DNA from: Harmothoe impar
Lineage: Eukaryota > Annelida > Polychaeta > Phyllodocida > Polynoidae
Direction: 5' to 3'
DNA: 64,000 bases
Assembly: GCA_947462335.1 (NCBI GenBank)
Contig: OX381710.1
Coordinates: forward strand, 62,677,303 to 62,741,302
The notes beneath the pieces are model-generated. The model made no database searches and was not told the DNA's origin. It saw only the letters and a list, made by a program, of their open reading frames with translations. Below are positions 34,067 through 45,175 of this stretch, piece by piece. Every line of letters starts with the position of its first letter. Position 1 is the stretch's first letter. The position numbers and the translations under genes are program-made.

Positions 34067-34401
34067 TACACAGAGGCAAATATCAGAGTCACCCAATGTC
34101 GCCATAACCACTCTCAGACAAGGATGCTGGATCCTCCTGCCATAGTCTGGCAATGCTGGACTCTTGGGAGAGTCTCTATCAGCCTGCAAGAGTCCAACAT
34201 TGTCACACTGTGGCATGAGGATCCAGCATGGCCAGACTTTCAAGCAAGTTTGCCAAAGTCCAGCCTGTTATTGAATGTCCAGCCTAGCCTGACCCTCACT
34301 AGAATGGCCCTTGACCCATCTATTATAGTCCAGCAGTGCCTGACCCTTGTATGAGAGTAGTATTGGCGACATTGGGTGACTCTGATATTTGCCTCTGTGT
34401 A
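34067..34401. mobile_element. 335-bp MITE with perfect 38-bp TIRs
   Basis: TACACAGAGGCAAATATCAG and the next 18 bases (34067-34104) are exactly reverse-complemented at 34364-34401. The interior has secondary inversions around CTGGATCCTC / GAGGATCCAG and repeated CCAGC-TGCCTGAC blocks. No coding capacity. Confidence 0.85.
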
Positions 34402-34540
34402 CCAGAGAGAAGTATATCATTGTCTGGCAAATGTTGATATCAAGTGTGTCTAAAACACCCAGAGGAGCAAACCTTTGGAGTGTTACCTGTTCTATGGGAT
34501 TTAAATGACATCACCCTTTCTCTTTACTTCATTAAATTAT

Positions 34541-35408
34541 GGGGCGATCCATTAAGTATGTCACACCCGAAGGGGTGGGGGGGGGGGGGTCTTTTTTATC
34601 TGTGACAAAGTGTGACAAGGGGGTGGGGGGGTGTATAGGATTGTGTGACGTCACACTTTCAGATTTTTTTAAAACCATATATCAAATAAATGCTGCACTG
34701 CTGTATATGGATTGCCACTAAGCAGCATCATAATCTCATGTGTGCTACTTGAAACAGTATGTGGGTACCACAGCTAGGTCTTCCAACATCAGAGGAAAGG
34801 ATAGCAGTGCCCGGGGGTTGTATATTTTATATAGATGGGTGTGCGGCTGGCAAGGTTACATTTTGAGCAAGATCCCCCCTAGGGCCTACCAAGGGTCCGC
34901 TTTTCACAAGAATCCCCTTACCAAGTATCACTTTTCACCAGAATCCCCATCACCAAGGGTCAATTTTCACCAAAACCTCCCTCACCAAGGGTCACTTTTT
35001 TGGAGATTTCAACAAAACCTGTCAAAACAAAGGTCACTTAGGAGTTCTCACCAAAATAACTTGTAATCAAGGTCACTTTTGACTAAAATGCCTTTTACCA
35101 AGAGAAGGACATGAAGGATTTGACAGATATCTGATGTCACATTTTCAACACTTTAGTAGGCCTACCAATCTAATTGTATTAAATCTGGGTTACAATTTAT
35201 ATTCAATATAATGATAGGCCTTATTGCACTACTTATCACAATATGTGTATGGTCTTTTATATGATACGTTACTAGGGGGGGGGGGTCAGCAGATTTGTGA
35301 CATACTTTTCTGGGGGGTGTTTGGGCAAGTGTGACAAAGTGTGACATGGGGGTGGGGGGGGTCTTCAAAATGGCCAAAAAAAGCGTGACATACTAAATGG
35401 ATCACCCC
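34541..35408. mobile_element. 868-bp TIR element related to 6407-8633
   Basis: Ends GGGGCGATCCATTAAGTATG and CATACTAAATGGATCACCCC are inverted repeats, followed by G tracts and GTGACAAAGTGTGAC blocks in inverted positions as in the larger element. Both flanks read TAT, a possible 3-bp target duplication. The interior holds tandem-like CACCAAGGGTCACTTTTCAC units (34900-35080). No transposase. Confidence 0.75.
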
Positions 35409-35947
35409 TATGTAGTGTGTTTGTTACGTTGTCTGTCAACAATAAGGAAAGGGGGTTCAGTCGAGTTTCAGTATTCTATACTCTATACTACACATATAAT
35501 ATATGTAGTACACGTAGTAAGTTACAACCAGGTTAGTTCCCTCAGGACGGGACAGATGGCGCCTCCGTGCCAAGAATCTATTTCCCTCGTGTATATTATA
35601 CAAGTTGCTTATAGTGTCCATGTATACAATGTGTATTACTAGGTTAGGGGGATACATCACAAACGCGATATAACCATTTTACAATTTCATATGTCATAAG
35701 GTATAGGCAGCATACACACTTTGATATGCTATATTACCCATGGTGATATCCCAACGTATCTACATACATTATCATAATGAGTAACGGCTTCCATGTCAGA
35801 TAACATGCACGATGGGTACCAGCCCTCCATAACTGTGTGTACCAGCGTTATATCAGGGAACCAGCGCCAGGTACCTGCTTCCGGTCCCAACCGGATGTTG
35901 GAAAACAGGTCCCCACTATAAAATGTTAACACCCCTATAAAAGAAAC

Positions 35948-36007
35948 CTGTACGGGTGTGTGTGTTTTGGAGATGGGTCTGGCAATGAGAGAAGGACTCT
36001 GGGACAT
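35948..36007 (-). CDS. Candidate first coding exon of unknown minus-strand gene
   Basis: On the minus strand ACCATGTCC is a good initiation context, followed by 20 codons (MSQSPSLIARPISKTHTPVQ) to ACAG|GTTTCT. An NRF1-type CGCGCATGCGCA palindrome lies about 57 bases upstream (36064-36075), as expected for a CpG-type promoter. The frame stays open for 72 more codons, so a longer exon is possible. Phase 0 fits the exon at 26757-26620. Confidence 0.35.
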
Positions 36008-36063
36008 GGTAATGAGGGCCGAGGGGGGGGGGTCTGGTAGATGGGAATTATCACATCAGAGGC

Positions 36064-36075
36064 CGCGCATGCGCA
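36064..36075. promoter_or_regulatory. NRF1-like palindrome CGCGCATGCGCA
   Basis: Close match to the NRF1 consensus (YGCGCAYGCGCR), placed just upstream of the candidate minus-strand start at 36007. Confidence 0.4.
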
Positions 36076-37021
36076 TGGGACCTGGCAGAATCGATGACGT
36101 GTCTGTCTTCATGCTGCAACTCTGACCGATTCTTCTCCCTTAAGAAATAGTTTCCCTCATCCATATGGGAGTAGGTACATAATAATGCTCGATATACGTT
36201 AATGCTACATGTTTCTCAAATTGAATTCGCCATAACGGTAACAGTTTATTCAATCAAAGAAAACAGAATTATATAACCATGGAGATGCACATGTACATAG
36301 GCGCGCCCATTCGCGCAAGGTGCAGACATATTTTTCTCAAAGCAAAACTTGCCCGGGCTCAGTCAGTACTAGTGTGCATAACATAATAAAAGAAAGTACA
36401 TGTAGTAGTGGTACCACCATCTTGCCAGGTCCCATGTCCTTAACCCCTCTACTTATGGGCGCGTGTTTGTGGTGTATGGTGTGTGTGTTTGTGTCGCTAT
36501 GTAGGCGGGGGGGGGGGGGGGTGGTACCACCACTGCAGCCATGTGCACGTCCTGTTTTCTGACCCCTACATCTACTTGTACCACACAGACAGACACAGAC
36601 ACACCGGCGTCGTTAAGGGTCCCATCCCACTCAGGGAGACATAACCTCCCACAGACACTAAGGAACCCTGAGGACTCTCAGGGTGCAGATGTCCAGTACA
36701 AAACGAATACAGATACATGACATATATGTACAATGTATAGGCATACTTAGACGATTGAACGCGTACGCACATCAGAACGAGCTTTAGTTTGATACAAAAC
36801 ATATATGTATACATGTATAGGGTGCGGCGTATATGAGGGTTTTCGAAATTATACATAACAGCATGAAGGTAGCTAATGAGACTCCCTGTGCGGCTTTTAG
36901 GATTTCCTGCGAGGATTCGGCTTATATACGAGACATGGGTACCAGCTGTTACATAATGCACCCTAGAAATAGACAGGCAGGCAGAACATGGTACTGATAT
37001 ACGATAGTAAATATTCCACAC

Positions 37022-37194
37022 TGCAGTGAGATCCCCCCCCGTGCTCGGCACTTGGGCACGTGGCGGCGGTGGATCCCCGCCGGGCTGACCGCCTCCGGCA
37101 CCCCGCCCATGGTGAGGGATCCCCGCCTGTAGTCAGGGATCCCCCACCCTGGAGGGGAGTCCCCACTGTCCCTACAGCTCCCCACAGCCTCCTC
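37022..37194 (-). CDS. Candidate internal exon of unknown minus-strand gene
   Basis: The minus-strand frame reads EEAVGSCRDSGDSPPGWGIP, DYRRGSLTMGGVPEAVSPAG and IHRRHVPKCRARGGISL with GC-rich codons, after acceptor CCCTGGAG and before a possible donor CA|GTGTGG. Phase 0 in fits the exon ending at 39324; phase 2 out fits 34051. The three would encode 162 residues. The sequence contains repeated GGATCC blocks, which could mimic coding bias. Confidence 0.35.
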
Positions 37195-37200
37195 CTCCAG

Positions 37201-37348
37201 GGCGGTTTGTGGTTTAATAAGAAGTGTGAGGAGGACACGACTCAACCCACACGGCATCCTGGTGTGTGGCCCGTCCTGCCACACCGGTCCTCCATGGCCG
37301 CATGTGTCTGCGATATTTACTCAGTTATGGATTCATTAAGCCCCTCAG
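37201..37348 (+). CDS. Candidate internal exon of unknown plus-strand gene
   Basis: Acceptor CCTCCTCCTCCAG and donor CCTCAG|GTTGTG enclose a frame reading GGLWFNKKCEEDTTQPTRHP, GVWPVLPHRSSMAACVCDIY and SVMDSLSPS, well mixed and with no upstream-frame artefact. Phase 0 in, phase 1 out. It abuts the opposite-strand candidate exon at 37022-37194 (their acceptors lie head to head within about 6 bases), which is unusual; only one may be real. No family recognised. Confidence 0.45.
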
Positions 37349-37799
37349 GTTGTGGATCTGTCTGATGCTACAGCTTGGAGTAGGCCTATATTGAAATATG
37401 TGCCTCTACATGGGTAAACATCGACACGGGCGACACGGCGACACGGCCCTTTAAGGCCCTTTTTAAAATCGACGGACACAGGAAAAGTAGGAATAAAAAT
37501 CGACCCACAGGGTTTTTCTTTAAGTTCTCATATCCCTAAAAATCGAAACAATGACACAGCCTTTCTGCTAAAAATCGACATCGCGAAATGGTCAAAATTG
37601 TGGGTGCTCATGACGTAAAGGCACAAATATGAATAAACTTCAATCCATATATATATATATTGTAAACTAGCTTAAACTAGACCTACACGTAGATTCGTAA
37701 ATTGTGGACCGCAAGGTACATCTAATATTATTACATTGCTCTCCGAATGTGATTATCATGATGTGGATTTTCTAATATAATCATAACACGTGTAGAGCA

Positions 37800-38045
37800 G
37801 CAACGTGTGTTATTACCGCGCCCCCCGCTCCCAGCAGGTCGCCATGCCCCGGTGCCCATCTGCCTGTACTACTTACACGCGTGAGGCGGGCGGCACACGG
37901 CGCGTCAACACGGCGCGCCGCCCGCCTCACCGCGCCGCCCCGGACACCGCGCCGCTACACCGGGCGGTGTCAGGACGCGCAGTGTTGGGGGGGGGGGGGT
38001 GGGGGGGGACTACAGCCAGCCACTCAGGTCTTCTCCGATGTATAA
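37800..38045. other. CpG-island-like GC-rich block
   Basis: Dense CpG and GC boxes with an inverted repeat GTGAGGCGGGCGG / CCGCCCGCCTCAC. A plus-strand frame after CTCCCAGCAG could encode an exon (starting VAMPRCPSACTTYTREAG) but composition is extreme. Likely part of the promoter region of the gene starting at 38627. Confidence 0.35.
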
Positions 38046-38097
38046 CTTGATAAGCGTTGATATTCTAGTTCATGTCTGTTATAGGCCCATTCTCCAT

Positions 38098-38263
38098 TAG
38101 CCGATTTTGAGGGGCTGTCGCCAGGGCTGTCGGTCACTAGATGTACAATCGGCAGGTAGAGCCACAACAACCACACTACCGGTACACAGAGTGTACTTTT
38201 CAGTGGTGTGTTGTGGGTCTACCTGCCGATAGGACGATCTAGCAGCCCCTCAAAATCGGCTTA
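38098..38263. mobile_element. 166-bp palindromic MITE
   Basis: TAGCCGATTTTGAGGGGCTG at the left is inverted at the right (CAGCCCCTCAAAATCGGCTTA), and inner segments CAATCGGCAGGTAGA and GTCTACCTGCCGAT are also complementary. The whole element folds into a hairpin. Confidence 0.8.
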
Positions 38264-38494
38264 TGTTTTGAAGGCGCAGGTGGATTTCTCTCTTGAAACA
38301 TACATTGTGTTATGCCATGTTAACATCTCCGCGAATCAAGTTATTCATTTCGTCGTATACATCAGCACTCGTCCACCTGCATGTAGTATGGATACAATAA
38401 CATGATATCTCGGTCCGATCACGTGACCCCGGCCCCCTGTATGACCCGCCCGGACAACCCGATACCACCACGCATGGGGCGGCGCACGGCGTTA

Positions 38495-38508
38495 TGGCGC
38501 ATGCGCGG
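38495..38508. promoter_or_regulatory. NRF1-like motif TGGCGCATGCGCGG
   Basis: NRF1-type palindrome within a CpG-rich block, 119 bases upstream of the ATG at 38627. A third such motif, TTGCGCGTGCGCAG, lies at 41467-41480. Confidence 0.45.
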
Positions 38509-38626
38509 CAGGACAGCCCCTCCGCCCGCCGCCCGCCGTCTGTCAGTGAAGGTCCCGGATGTCTGTCACTAATGTCGTCCATCTGTCACCAAATCCGTCT
38601 GTCACCTTCCCCGTCCCCGCGCCGCC

Positions 38627-38734
38627 ATGACGTCTGCCACCCAGCGCCACCCAGTGGTGACCTGCGGCACTAAGGTCACCACCAGGGGCGCGGGGAGTGA
38701 CCTCCGGACGCAGCAGCATCACAGGGATGGAGAG
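38627..38734 (+). CDS. Probable first coding exon, unknown protein
   Basis: GCCGCCATGA is an optimal initiation context. The frame encodes 36 residues (MTSATQRHPVVTCGTKVTTR, then GAGSDLRTQQHHRDGE) to donor GGAGAG|GTATAG in phase 0. It sits downstream of a CpG-rich stretch with an NRF1-like motif. The terminal exon at 48437-48541 is phase-compatible, but other exons may intervene. No family recognised. Confidence 0.5.
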
Positions 38735-39323
38735 GTATAGGGGCATAACGCGTCAGGCTGATGAGAATATATAGCAGCATTGGGAACCATGCACCTTGTT
38801 AATCAGTCACATAGATATTACAGTTGTTGGCGTACCTGCCGCTGCTTCTACACCCCTATAGGGAGGATAGCCTACATGGCATGGGAGCCGCCATTTTCTT
38901 TCTGTCCCCTGACTCAGAGCAGTGGATTGTGGGTAAATCTGTTATCAGCCACTGTTCACACCTAGGAACAATGGCCACAGATAACACTGATAAGACTGAT
39001 GGGTGACATCTCACCCCATATCTTAATCACCTTAATCACCTCCCCATTGTCTCAGGTGTGAAGTGAGGGACTTAGCCTGATTGAGAGACAATGCATTAAT
39101 TACACTCTGACTGACTGACATGTGGTCACCAACAGAGGTGTTAATGCTCTATTTCTGTGAGATTTAAGATATTCTCCATTCTTTAAGCTCATCAAATTAA
39201 AAACCATTTCATGGAGAATCCATGCATCTAATTTATAAAGAAGATAGCTAGATAGTGAATGAGAGAGAACCCTCCAAAGTAAACAACACAAAGAGGCAAA
39301 ATGGAGGCTTGACACACGACTAC

Positions 39324-39416
39324 CTGAGCCTCCTTGTACATGCCTCTGGAACCAGCGTAGGCTCTCCCCCGTATAGGGGCGGGCTGTGGGTGGACGGGTG
39401 AGGGGGCGGCGTACAT
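39324..39416 (-). CDS. Candidate first or internal exon of minus-strand gene
   Basis: The minus strand reads MYAAPSPVHPQPAPIRGRAY then AGSRGMYKEAQ to donor GCTCAG|GTAGTC in phase 0. Initiation context CTTGATGT is mediocre; the frame is open upstream, so this may be an internal exon with an acceptor near TGTTATAG. Phase-compatible with the exon at 37194. Confidence 0.4.
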
Positions 39417-40196
39417 CAAGGTGCTACTATAACAATGGCGCCAACCGTGACAGGGAAGACACTGGGGGACGAGTGACACCTCACTGCCTGCCTACATGCG
39501 TAGAGGCACACATACACACCACCAAGCCCCTCATCTTAGACACCTAATTCAGCAGTACGGAAATTAGATCGGCCAAATATCCTGGGCCACGATACCCTTA
39601 GTAATTGTGGTTTAAGTTTCGTTCACACGAGTAAATGTATTCAAATACAATGGTAGAGTGACTAGGGCCCTCATAGGGTCTGTCGTGGTTATTTTTACAT
39701 ACCCTCGAGTGCTTTCAGGATAATCAGACTTAATCATATAAGTTATAATTGGTGTGGCCTGTTTTGTGCTTATTACATAGTTATGGGATATGATTTCACA
39801 GTTTTTATTGAGTAATCGCCGCACCTCCCTTCCCCACATTCATTGTGTCACAGTGTCAGTTACATCTACCCTACATGCATGTCACAAGATTCTACACATT
39901 CCTTGTCTAACCCAAGAGGGTATATAATATACTCGGTTAATGCCTACGCACCCACTCGGAATTCCTTTAACCTCTCTCTATGTACATGTATACGCCCTCT
40001 CTATCCCTCTCACGGCATACAGCCACAGGTTTGCCTACAATTCAGGGAATGGCGAGCGGTTAGAGTATGCATGTACATGTAGAGCCTATCCTTACTAGTA
40101 TTTGAAAGGGACTTCCCCGAAGGTCCATTCTCTGATCTCTACATGTACAACCGGCAGCTTCTGCTCTTTACCCTGTTTATTCGCATGATGCTGTAT

Positions 40197-40892
40197 CTAT
40201 TCCGCATTAGCGAGATGACCTGTGTACAGCGCCATGTTTATTGGTACCAGTGTATATCCTCTAACCTCCAGCAACCAGCTCAGCCAAATCTCATGTCCGA
40301 GATTAGGGTACAAACAGGGTGTGAGTATTGTGAGTGGGTTGTACCTGGGCATTCCCTATGTCACCTGTCCCTCATAGAGTAGTGGTTAGCATGGTGGATT
40401 CATCATGCAGAGGACCTAAGCTCAAATCCCTGTCAAGTCATATCTTGGTGACCACACCATTAACAACCAATACCTTTTCTTATTTATACATATCTAAAGT
40501 TCCTTTGAAGAAATAGGAATACAAATTTTGTCCAAACAGTATTGATATTTCTTTGATATAATTTCAAAGTTGTTACTCTCTTCTACCCATCAAAGCAAAA
40601 TATATTTGATATACAATAATGTAAATGCATGGTATGGACACCAAGATATGACTTGACAGGGATTTGAGCTTAGGTCCTCTGCATGATGAATCCACCATGC
40701 TAACCACTACTCTATGAGGGACAGGTGACATAGGGAATGCCCTGGTACAACCCACTCACAATACTCACACCCTGCTTGTACCCTAATCTCGGGCACGAGA
40801 TTTGGCTGAGCTGGTCCTCGCAGAGCAAAGGATTATTATTGGTACCAGTGGTCCACCAGGTGGAGCCACTGTATCTCGCTAATGCGGAATAG
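40197..40892. mobile_element. 696-bp foldback element with about 270-bp arms
   Basis: CTATTCCGCATTAGCGAGAT at the left is inverted at 40892. Long arms (roughly 40262-40467 against 40640-40832) are nearly identical reverse complements; the spacer is about 170 bp. Each arm contains a tRNA-like segment. Peptides starting GCTRAFPMSPVPHR or GCTWAFPMSPVPHR on either strand are arm artefacts. No transposase. Confidence 0.85.
40370..40436 (+). repeat. tRNA-like segment inside the foldback arm
   Basis: GTAGTGGTTAGCATGG resembles a pol III A box and CTAAGCTCAAATCCC a B box with normal spacing. The inverted counterpart is at about 40657-40720. The arms may therefore derive from a tRNA-type SINE. Stems do not pair well enough for a functional tRNA. 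Confidence 0.45.
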
Positions 40893-41164
40893 CAATTTGT
40901 ATATAGTTTCTCATCAGTAGACTTTTATCAAAATGACAACACACACTTACCTATTCCATTTGTCTAGGTTAGTTTATATAGGTTTGAATAAGGAAGGAAA
41001 AACGTAAATCATACATCTATGTAGATCGTAAATAAACATCAACGCTTTGACGGTCATACACATTGTAAGATTGCTTAGTTTAGACCCAAAATATTAGATA
41101 TAAGCTATATATACGGTGTGATAAACATAGTCCTTTCTCAATACCCAGGGGAGTAGGAAGTATA

Positions 41165-41425
41165 TTCTTTGCCCTCACCTCACTGTCGCCCTCCCTGCCT
41201 TGCTCCCTGCCCCCTCCTGCCTCCCTCCCGCCTCCCCCTGCCCACCTCCTGTCCACCTCCTGCCTTCCTCTTGCCCCCTCCTGCCTCCCTGCCTGCTTGC
41301 CTCCTGATTGTCTCCCTGGTTGTCTTCCTCCCCCTGCCTCCCTCCTGCCTCCCTGCCCGCTTGCCTCCCTGGTTGTCTTCCCCCTGACTGCCTCCCCCCG
41401 ACATGCCTGTCTGCCTCCCTCATTC
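41165..41425. repeat. CCTCCTGCCTCC polypyrimidine low-complexity tract
   Basis: CCTGCCTCCCT-type imperfect repeats over 250 bp. Gly/Arg/Gln-rich minus-strand ORFs over it are artefacts. Confidence 0.85.
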
Positions 41426-41904
41426 CTAGACACCACGTGACAGCCTAGTGTCGCCGGGGGTCCTGGTTGCGCGTGCGCAGAACAATACATGTCAGAATCC
41501 CGGTCAGGTGGCTCCCCCGGGCGGCGGGGAGGTGAAGCGTGTGTAGGCGTGTTGTATGGGGATAGGGCTACAATGTGGATAGTATGTGTACCCTGGGGTG
41601 TGGACCCTATCCTGTTACAGTACACCCGTGTCTTATCATATGGCTCCTTGGTAGAGCTCCTTTAGTATTCGCTTCCATACATTCTACCCCACTCGTCATC
41701 TTCATTAAGTATACATCCTTTGTGGTAATGTCATGTCTCCATTTTTGTTTTCACTAGACCTATATTAATTATGATACACCTACACAACGAGGAGTTTATA
41801 TATGTAAATAAATGGCCTGTACATTCTAGCTGCCACGTGGGTCTGTCATTGTCTACCTCCCCTACCCTGGGGGACCTGTCACCCCCCCCCCCCGCCCCGT
41901 GCAG

Positions 41905-42016
41905 GCAGCCCGTGTCGGTATGTGACAACAATTACCGGGAGCGGCACCTGCTCCTCTCCATCCACCACTCACACGAGCTGCTCACAACACCAGGGGCGAG
42001 CAGCTCAGGGCAATAA
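41905..42016 (+). CDS. Candidate terminal exon of unknown plus-strand gene
   Basis: A C-tract acceptor ending CCCCGTGCAG opens a frame QPVSVCDNNYRERHLLLSIH then HSHELLTTPGASSSGQ and TAA. GC3-biased codons stand out from the AT-rich flanks. It begins with one base of a split codon, compatible with the exon at 32033-32112 or others ending in phase 2. No AATAAA is obvious directly downstream. Confidence 0.45.
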
Positions 42017-42705
42017 GGTTTGCTTCAGGTCACCCGACCGTGCACATCTAAACAGGGCCGGCCCTACGTTTTTGAAATACAATTTTGAATAAATTTTTTG
42101 CCCTTTTTTGGGTCAATTCTATAGGGTATCCAGCGACCCTGGCCTTTGCATTCATGTTTACAAAAAATCCGACCTACCGACCCTACTTTTTTTCTCATGT
42201 TACCTGAAACAAACCGTTTGTTTGGCCTCAGCTGTATTTCTGCATGCACTTTTATGTTACATGACCTGCCTTTTGTCTGTTCTATTGTTATATGTTATAC
42301 CAAAATTCATGTTAACGCCCCATGTATTAATGTATAATATACACACTGGATTTGTTACGATTGTCTACCCTTTAAACATTAGTAAATTCTGACGAAGCTT
42401 AAAGATTTTAAACCAAAAGAAACTTAGAAAGAAAAGAAGGGGATACATGTAGCAGTATTGTCAGAATGCAGTCTATGAGTGAGAAAAGGTTATTTATGCA
42501 GGGGAGGGTTAAAAATGGACTTCTATAATCATGAGTTGAGTTGAGTTTGATAATTTTTATTTGGTCAAAGTTTCTACACAAGTATAGTCTTTCAAACTAA
42601 GCCAAAACTGGCGCCATTTCACATGACCCCTTATAATCATGAATATGACCAGTTAACAATACAATGTACAGCAGGTAATAAGGAGAGAAGTAGATGCATG
42701 ATTAA

Positions 42706-43224
42706 ACCCCGGGGGGTCAACTCAGGTCCAACCATACCGGGATGTGTGGTCATGATTTGGAGGGAAATGGGTCCTTTTTCAGCCCCTAGGGAGGGAAGTG
42801 GCGTACGCCTATATGGGTATGTTTTTCAGGGGTAAGCTACACTAAGGCTATTAAGGAGGGGCAGTTATTCCCTGTGTGAAGTTTCTCTTGAGTTTACACA
42901 GCATTTTTTGATAATTGGTAAGTTTGCCCTTTTTGATTGGCTTTTCTGATTGATAGAAAGTGCTAATTGGTAAGCTTGCCATTGTTATGTCTGGAACTTA
43001 GAGGGTGGTGGTGGAGGGCAGTTGTAACCTACCCTCAAAGAGTCCCTTGGGGTGACATGGATGCTATCCTCTTTATGTCATATGCCAATATGGGTATGTT
43101 TTCTGCAGAGACCATGCCAATATGGGTAATTTTTCCAGAAATCAGCCTATGCCAATATGGGTCATGTATTCAGACCCATAACCACACATCCCGGTAAAAA
43201 TAACTCAAGTTGACCCCCCGGGGA
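42706..43224. mobile_element. 519-bp TIR element flanked by TTAA
   Basis: ACCCCGGGGGGTCAACTCAG at the left is mirrored by CAAGTTGACCCCCCGGGGA at the right, and homology continues into ACCGGGATGTGTGGT. TTAA occurs immediately outside both ends (42702-42705 and 43225-43228), the target site of piggyBac-type elements. The interior has tandem ATGCCAATATGGGT units. No transposase. Confidence 0.75.
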
Positions 43225-43794
43225 TTAAACTCTTGGGGGGGGGGAGATCAATATTATTTGATATCATCAGTCACATTCTTAACGCCTGAACATAAGTATT
43301 CCTCCTAAATATGATACTATGAAATGGCCGTGTTATGTGTGAGTGGGAGGGGGGCGGTGGAGAGGATGGCGGGGAGGGTGGGGGGGGGGGGGGGGGTAGA
43401 TGAGGTGTACATGGTGAGAGGAGTGGTGACGACGGCATACGTCGGCCGCCACACGGGCCGGGTTCGACCACCAACACAAAAAACATACACCCACCCTGAT
43501 GGAGGCAGATGACAGAAGGATCTCCTAATGGTTTTAACACGGACGCATTGGGCGCGAACTTGAACCCAGCCTTGCGTTGGCCTTGGCCGTTTTTGCCAAA
43601 AGGCTGGAGGACTTAGGAATGTAAATATAGCTTTTGAAGAGTTAGAATGCTTACATCGACAAACTGGGGGTCTCTCATGTCCGACTTTTGTTTCTTAACA
43701 ATACCTTTGTTTCTTACATGGTTTAGGTTCTAAAAGAATACTATGATAAAGTGTGCACTTTATTAGATGTGTTTGTGTGGAGCTCTCGTCTATC

Positions 43795-43927
<133 letters not shown>

Positions 43928-44209
43928 AAAGGGAAGCATAGATGCTGTACAACACTGTTAGCAGGGGTTTGGCAAGGGGTTTCAACCTATCGCGGACAGA
44001 ACCTGCGGGAGGGGGGGGGGGGTCGTAGTTTGATCCCTACGACGAGGTCCAAAGTAAGATATGAGGGTATCCTTTAGTAGCTTGGAAAAACAATATTAAC
44101 TTGTTAAGTCAAACTGAGAAATAATACGTGAAAAGCCCTTTTCACTTTGAACATGGAGCAGTCAACTCATCATATAGTGTCAATACATGTATATCGAAGG
44201 CGCAAAAAG

Positions 44210-44345
44210 TGTCAACATGATGCCTTCAGGCATCATGCCCAGCCCATGGGAGTGATATTGCCCCAAAGAGTCGACGCGAGTAACTCGCCAGGGATGCATT
44301 CATGCCTTGACGACGTAGCACATTAAATCAGTACGGGGCCCACCA
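44210..44345. repeat. Relic of the 8951-9176 MITE family
   Basis: Contains GCATCATGCC, GAGTAACTCGCCAGGGATGC, GACGACGTAGCACATTAAA in the family order, but half of the hairpin is degraded. Confidence 0.4.
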
Positions 44346-44555
44346 AGGGCTCAGATACCTTATCAACATGTGCCCAGCTAGGCAGCTGTACCATTCTTTG
44401 TCTGACCACGTGCCACATACCCTGGATGGGTATTTTAAGCAGGATGATTGTCCAGGGCACTCCGATGGTACACGGCAGTGATGAACTATAATAGATTGCC
44501 AATAAGATACATGTGGGGATTAAAGATAAAACTGAGACCTATACAAGTACATTGT

Positions 44556-44558
44556 ATA

Positions 44559-44629
<71 letters not shown>
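44556..44629. repeat. (TA)n microsatellite
   Basis: About 70 bases of TA repeat. Confidence 0.98.
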
Positions 44630-44632
<3 letters not shown>

Positions 44633-45175
44633 CCAGACTCCGGGAGTCCAGATCAGTATGAACTGTAGAAGTCTCATATATCGTACAACACGATAGATGT
44701 CTTCATTTATAAATGTGCGCTCGTGACCCTACGTGACCATTACGACAGCATTAAGGTATTCTCCTAATGGCTAAACTATTTCTGACCCCCCACTTTGCAC
44801 ATTAGAGTGGTTCTATAGCGTATACATATCCATCAAAATGACAACATTCCAGATGATTACCCAAAGGTTCAGATCCAGGTCAAAACGGTGTCTTTCACGT
44901 TACCCGACAAAACAACAGGGCTATTGGACATTATATCCAATTGTAAAAAATAAAGACCTTTTAGACCTTTTCACTAGACTAGCCGATTTAATAGTCAATG
45001 ATTTGATTCAAGAACCCCAGAGTTTTAGACTGCGTCTCCAGTAAGCCCTGGCAAATTGGGTATAATTTGAGGGGAATTGTGAAATTGTTCATCAAGTCAC
45101 AGTGCATGCACATAATTTATTATTACTTCTTTGTTACGCACATTACCCACATTGGAAAGACAGCGACAGAGATAG

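Noticed and set aside
41080..41625. 181-residue Gly/Arg/Gln-rich minus-strand ORF
   Set aside because: Complement of a CCTCCTGCC low-complexity tract; all frames open.
43324..43512. Possible terminal exon with VTTAYVGRHTGRVRPPTQK
   Set aside because: The frame looks protein-like, but the only upstream AG follows a long G tract instead of a pyrimidine tract, and the start lies in low complexity.
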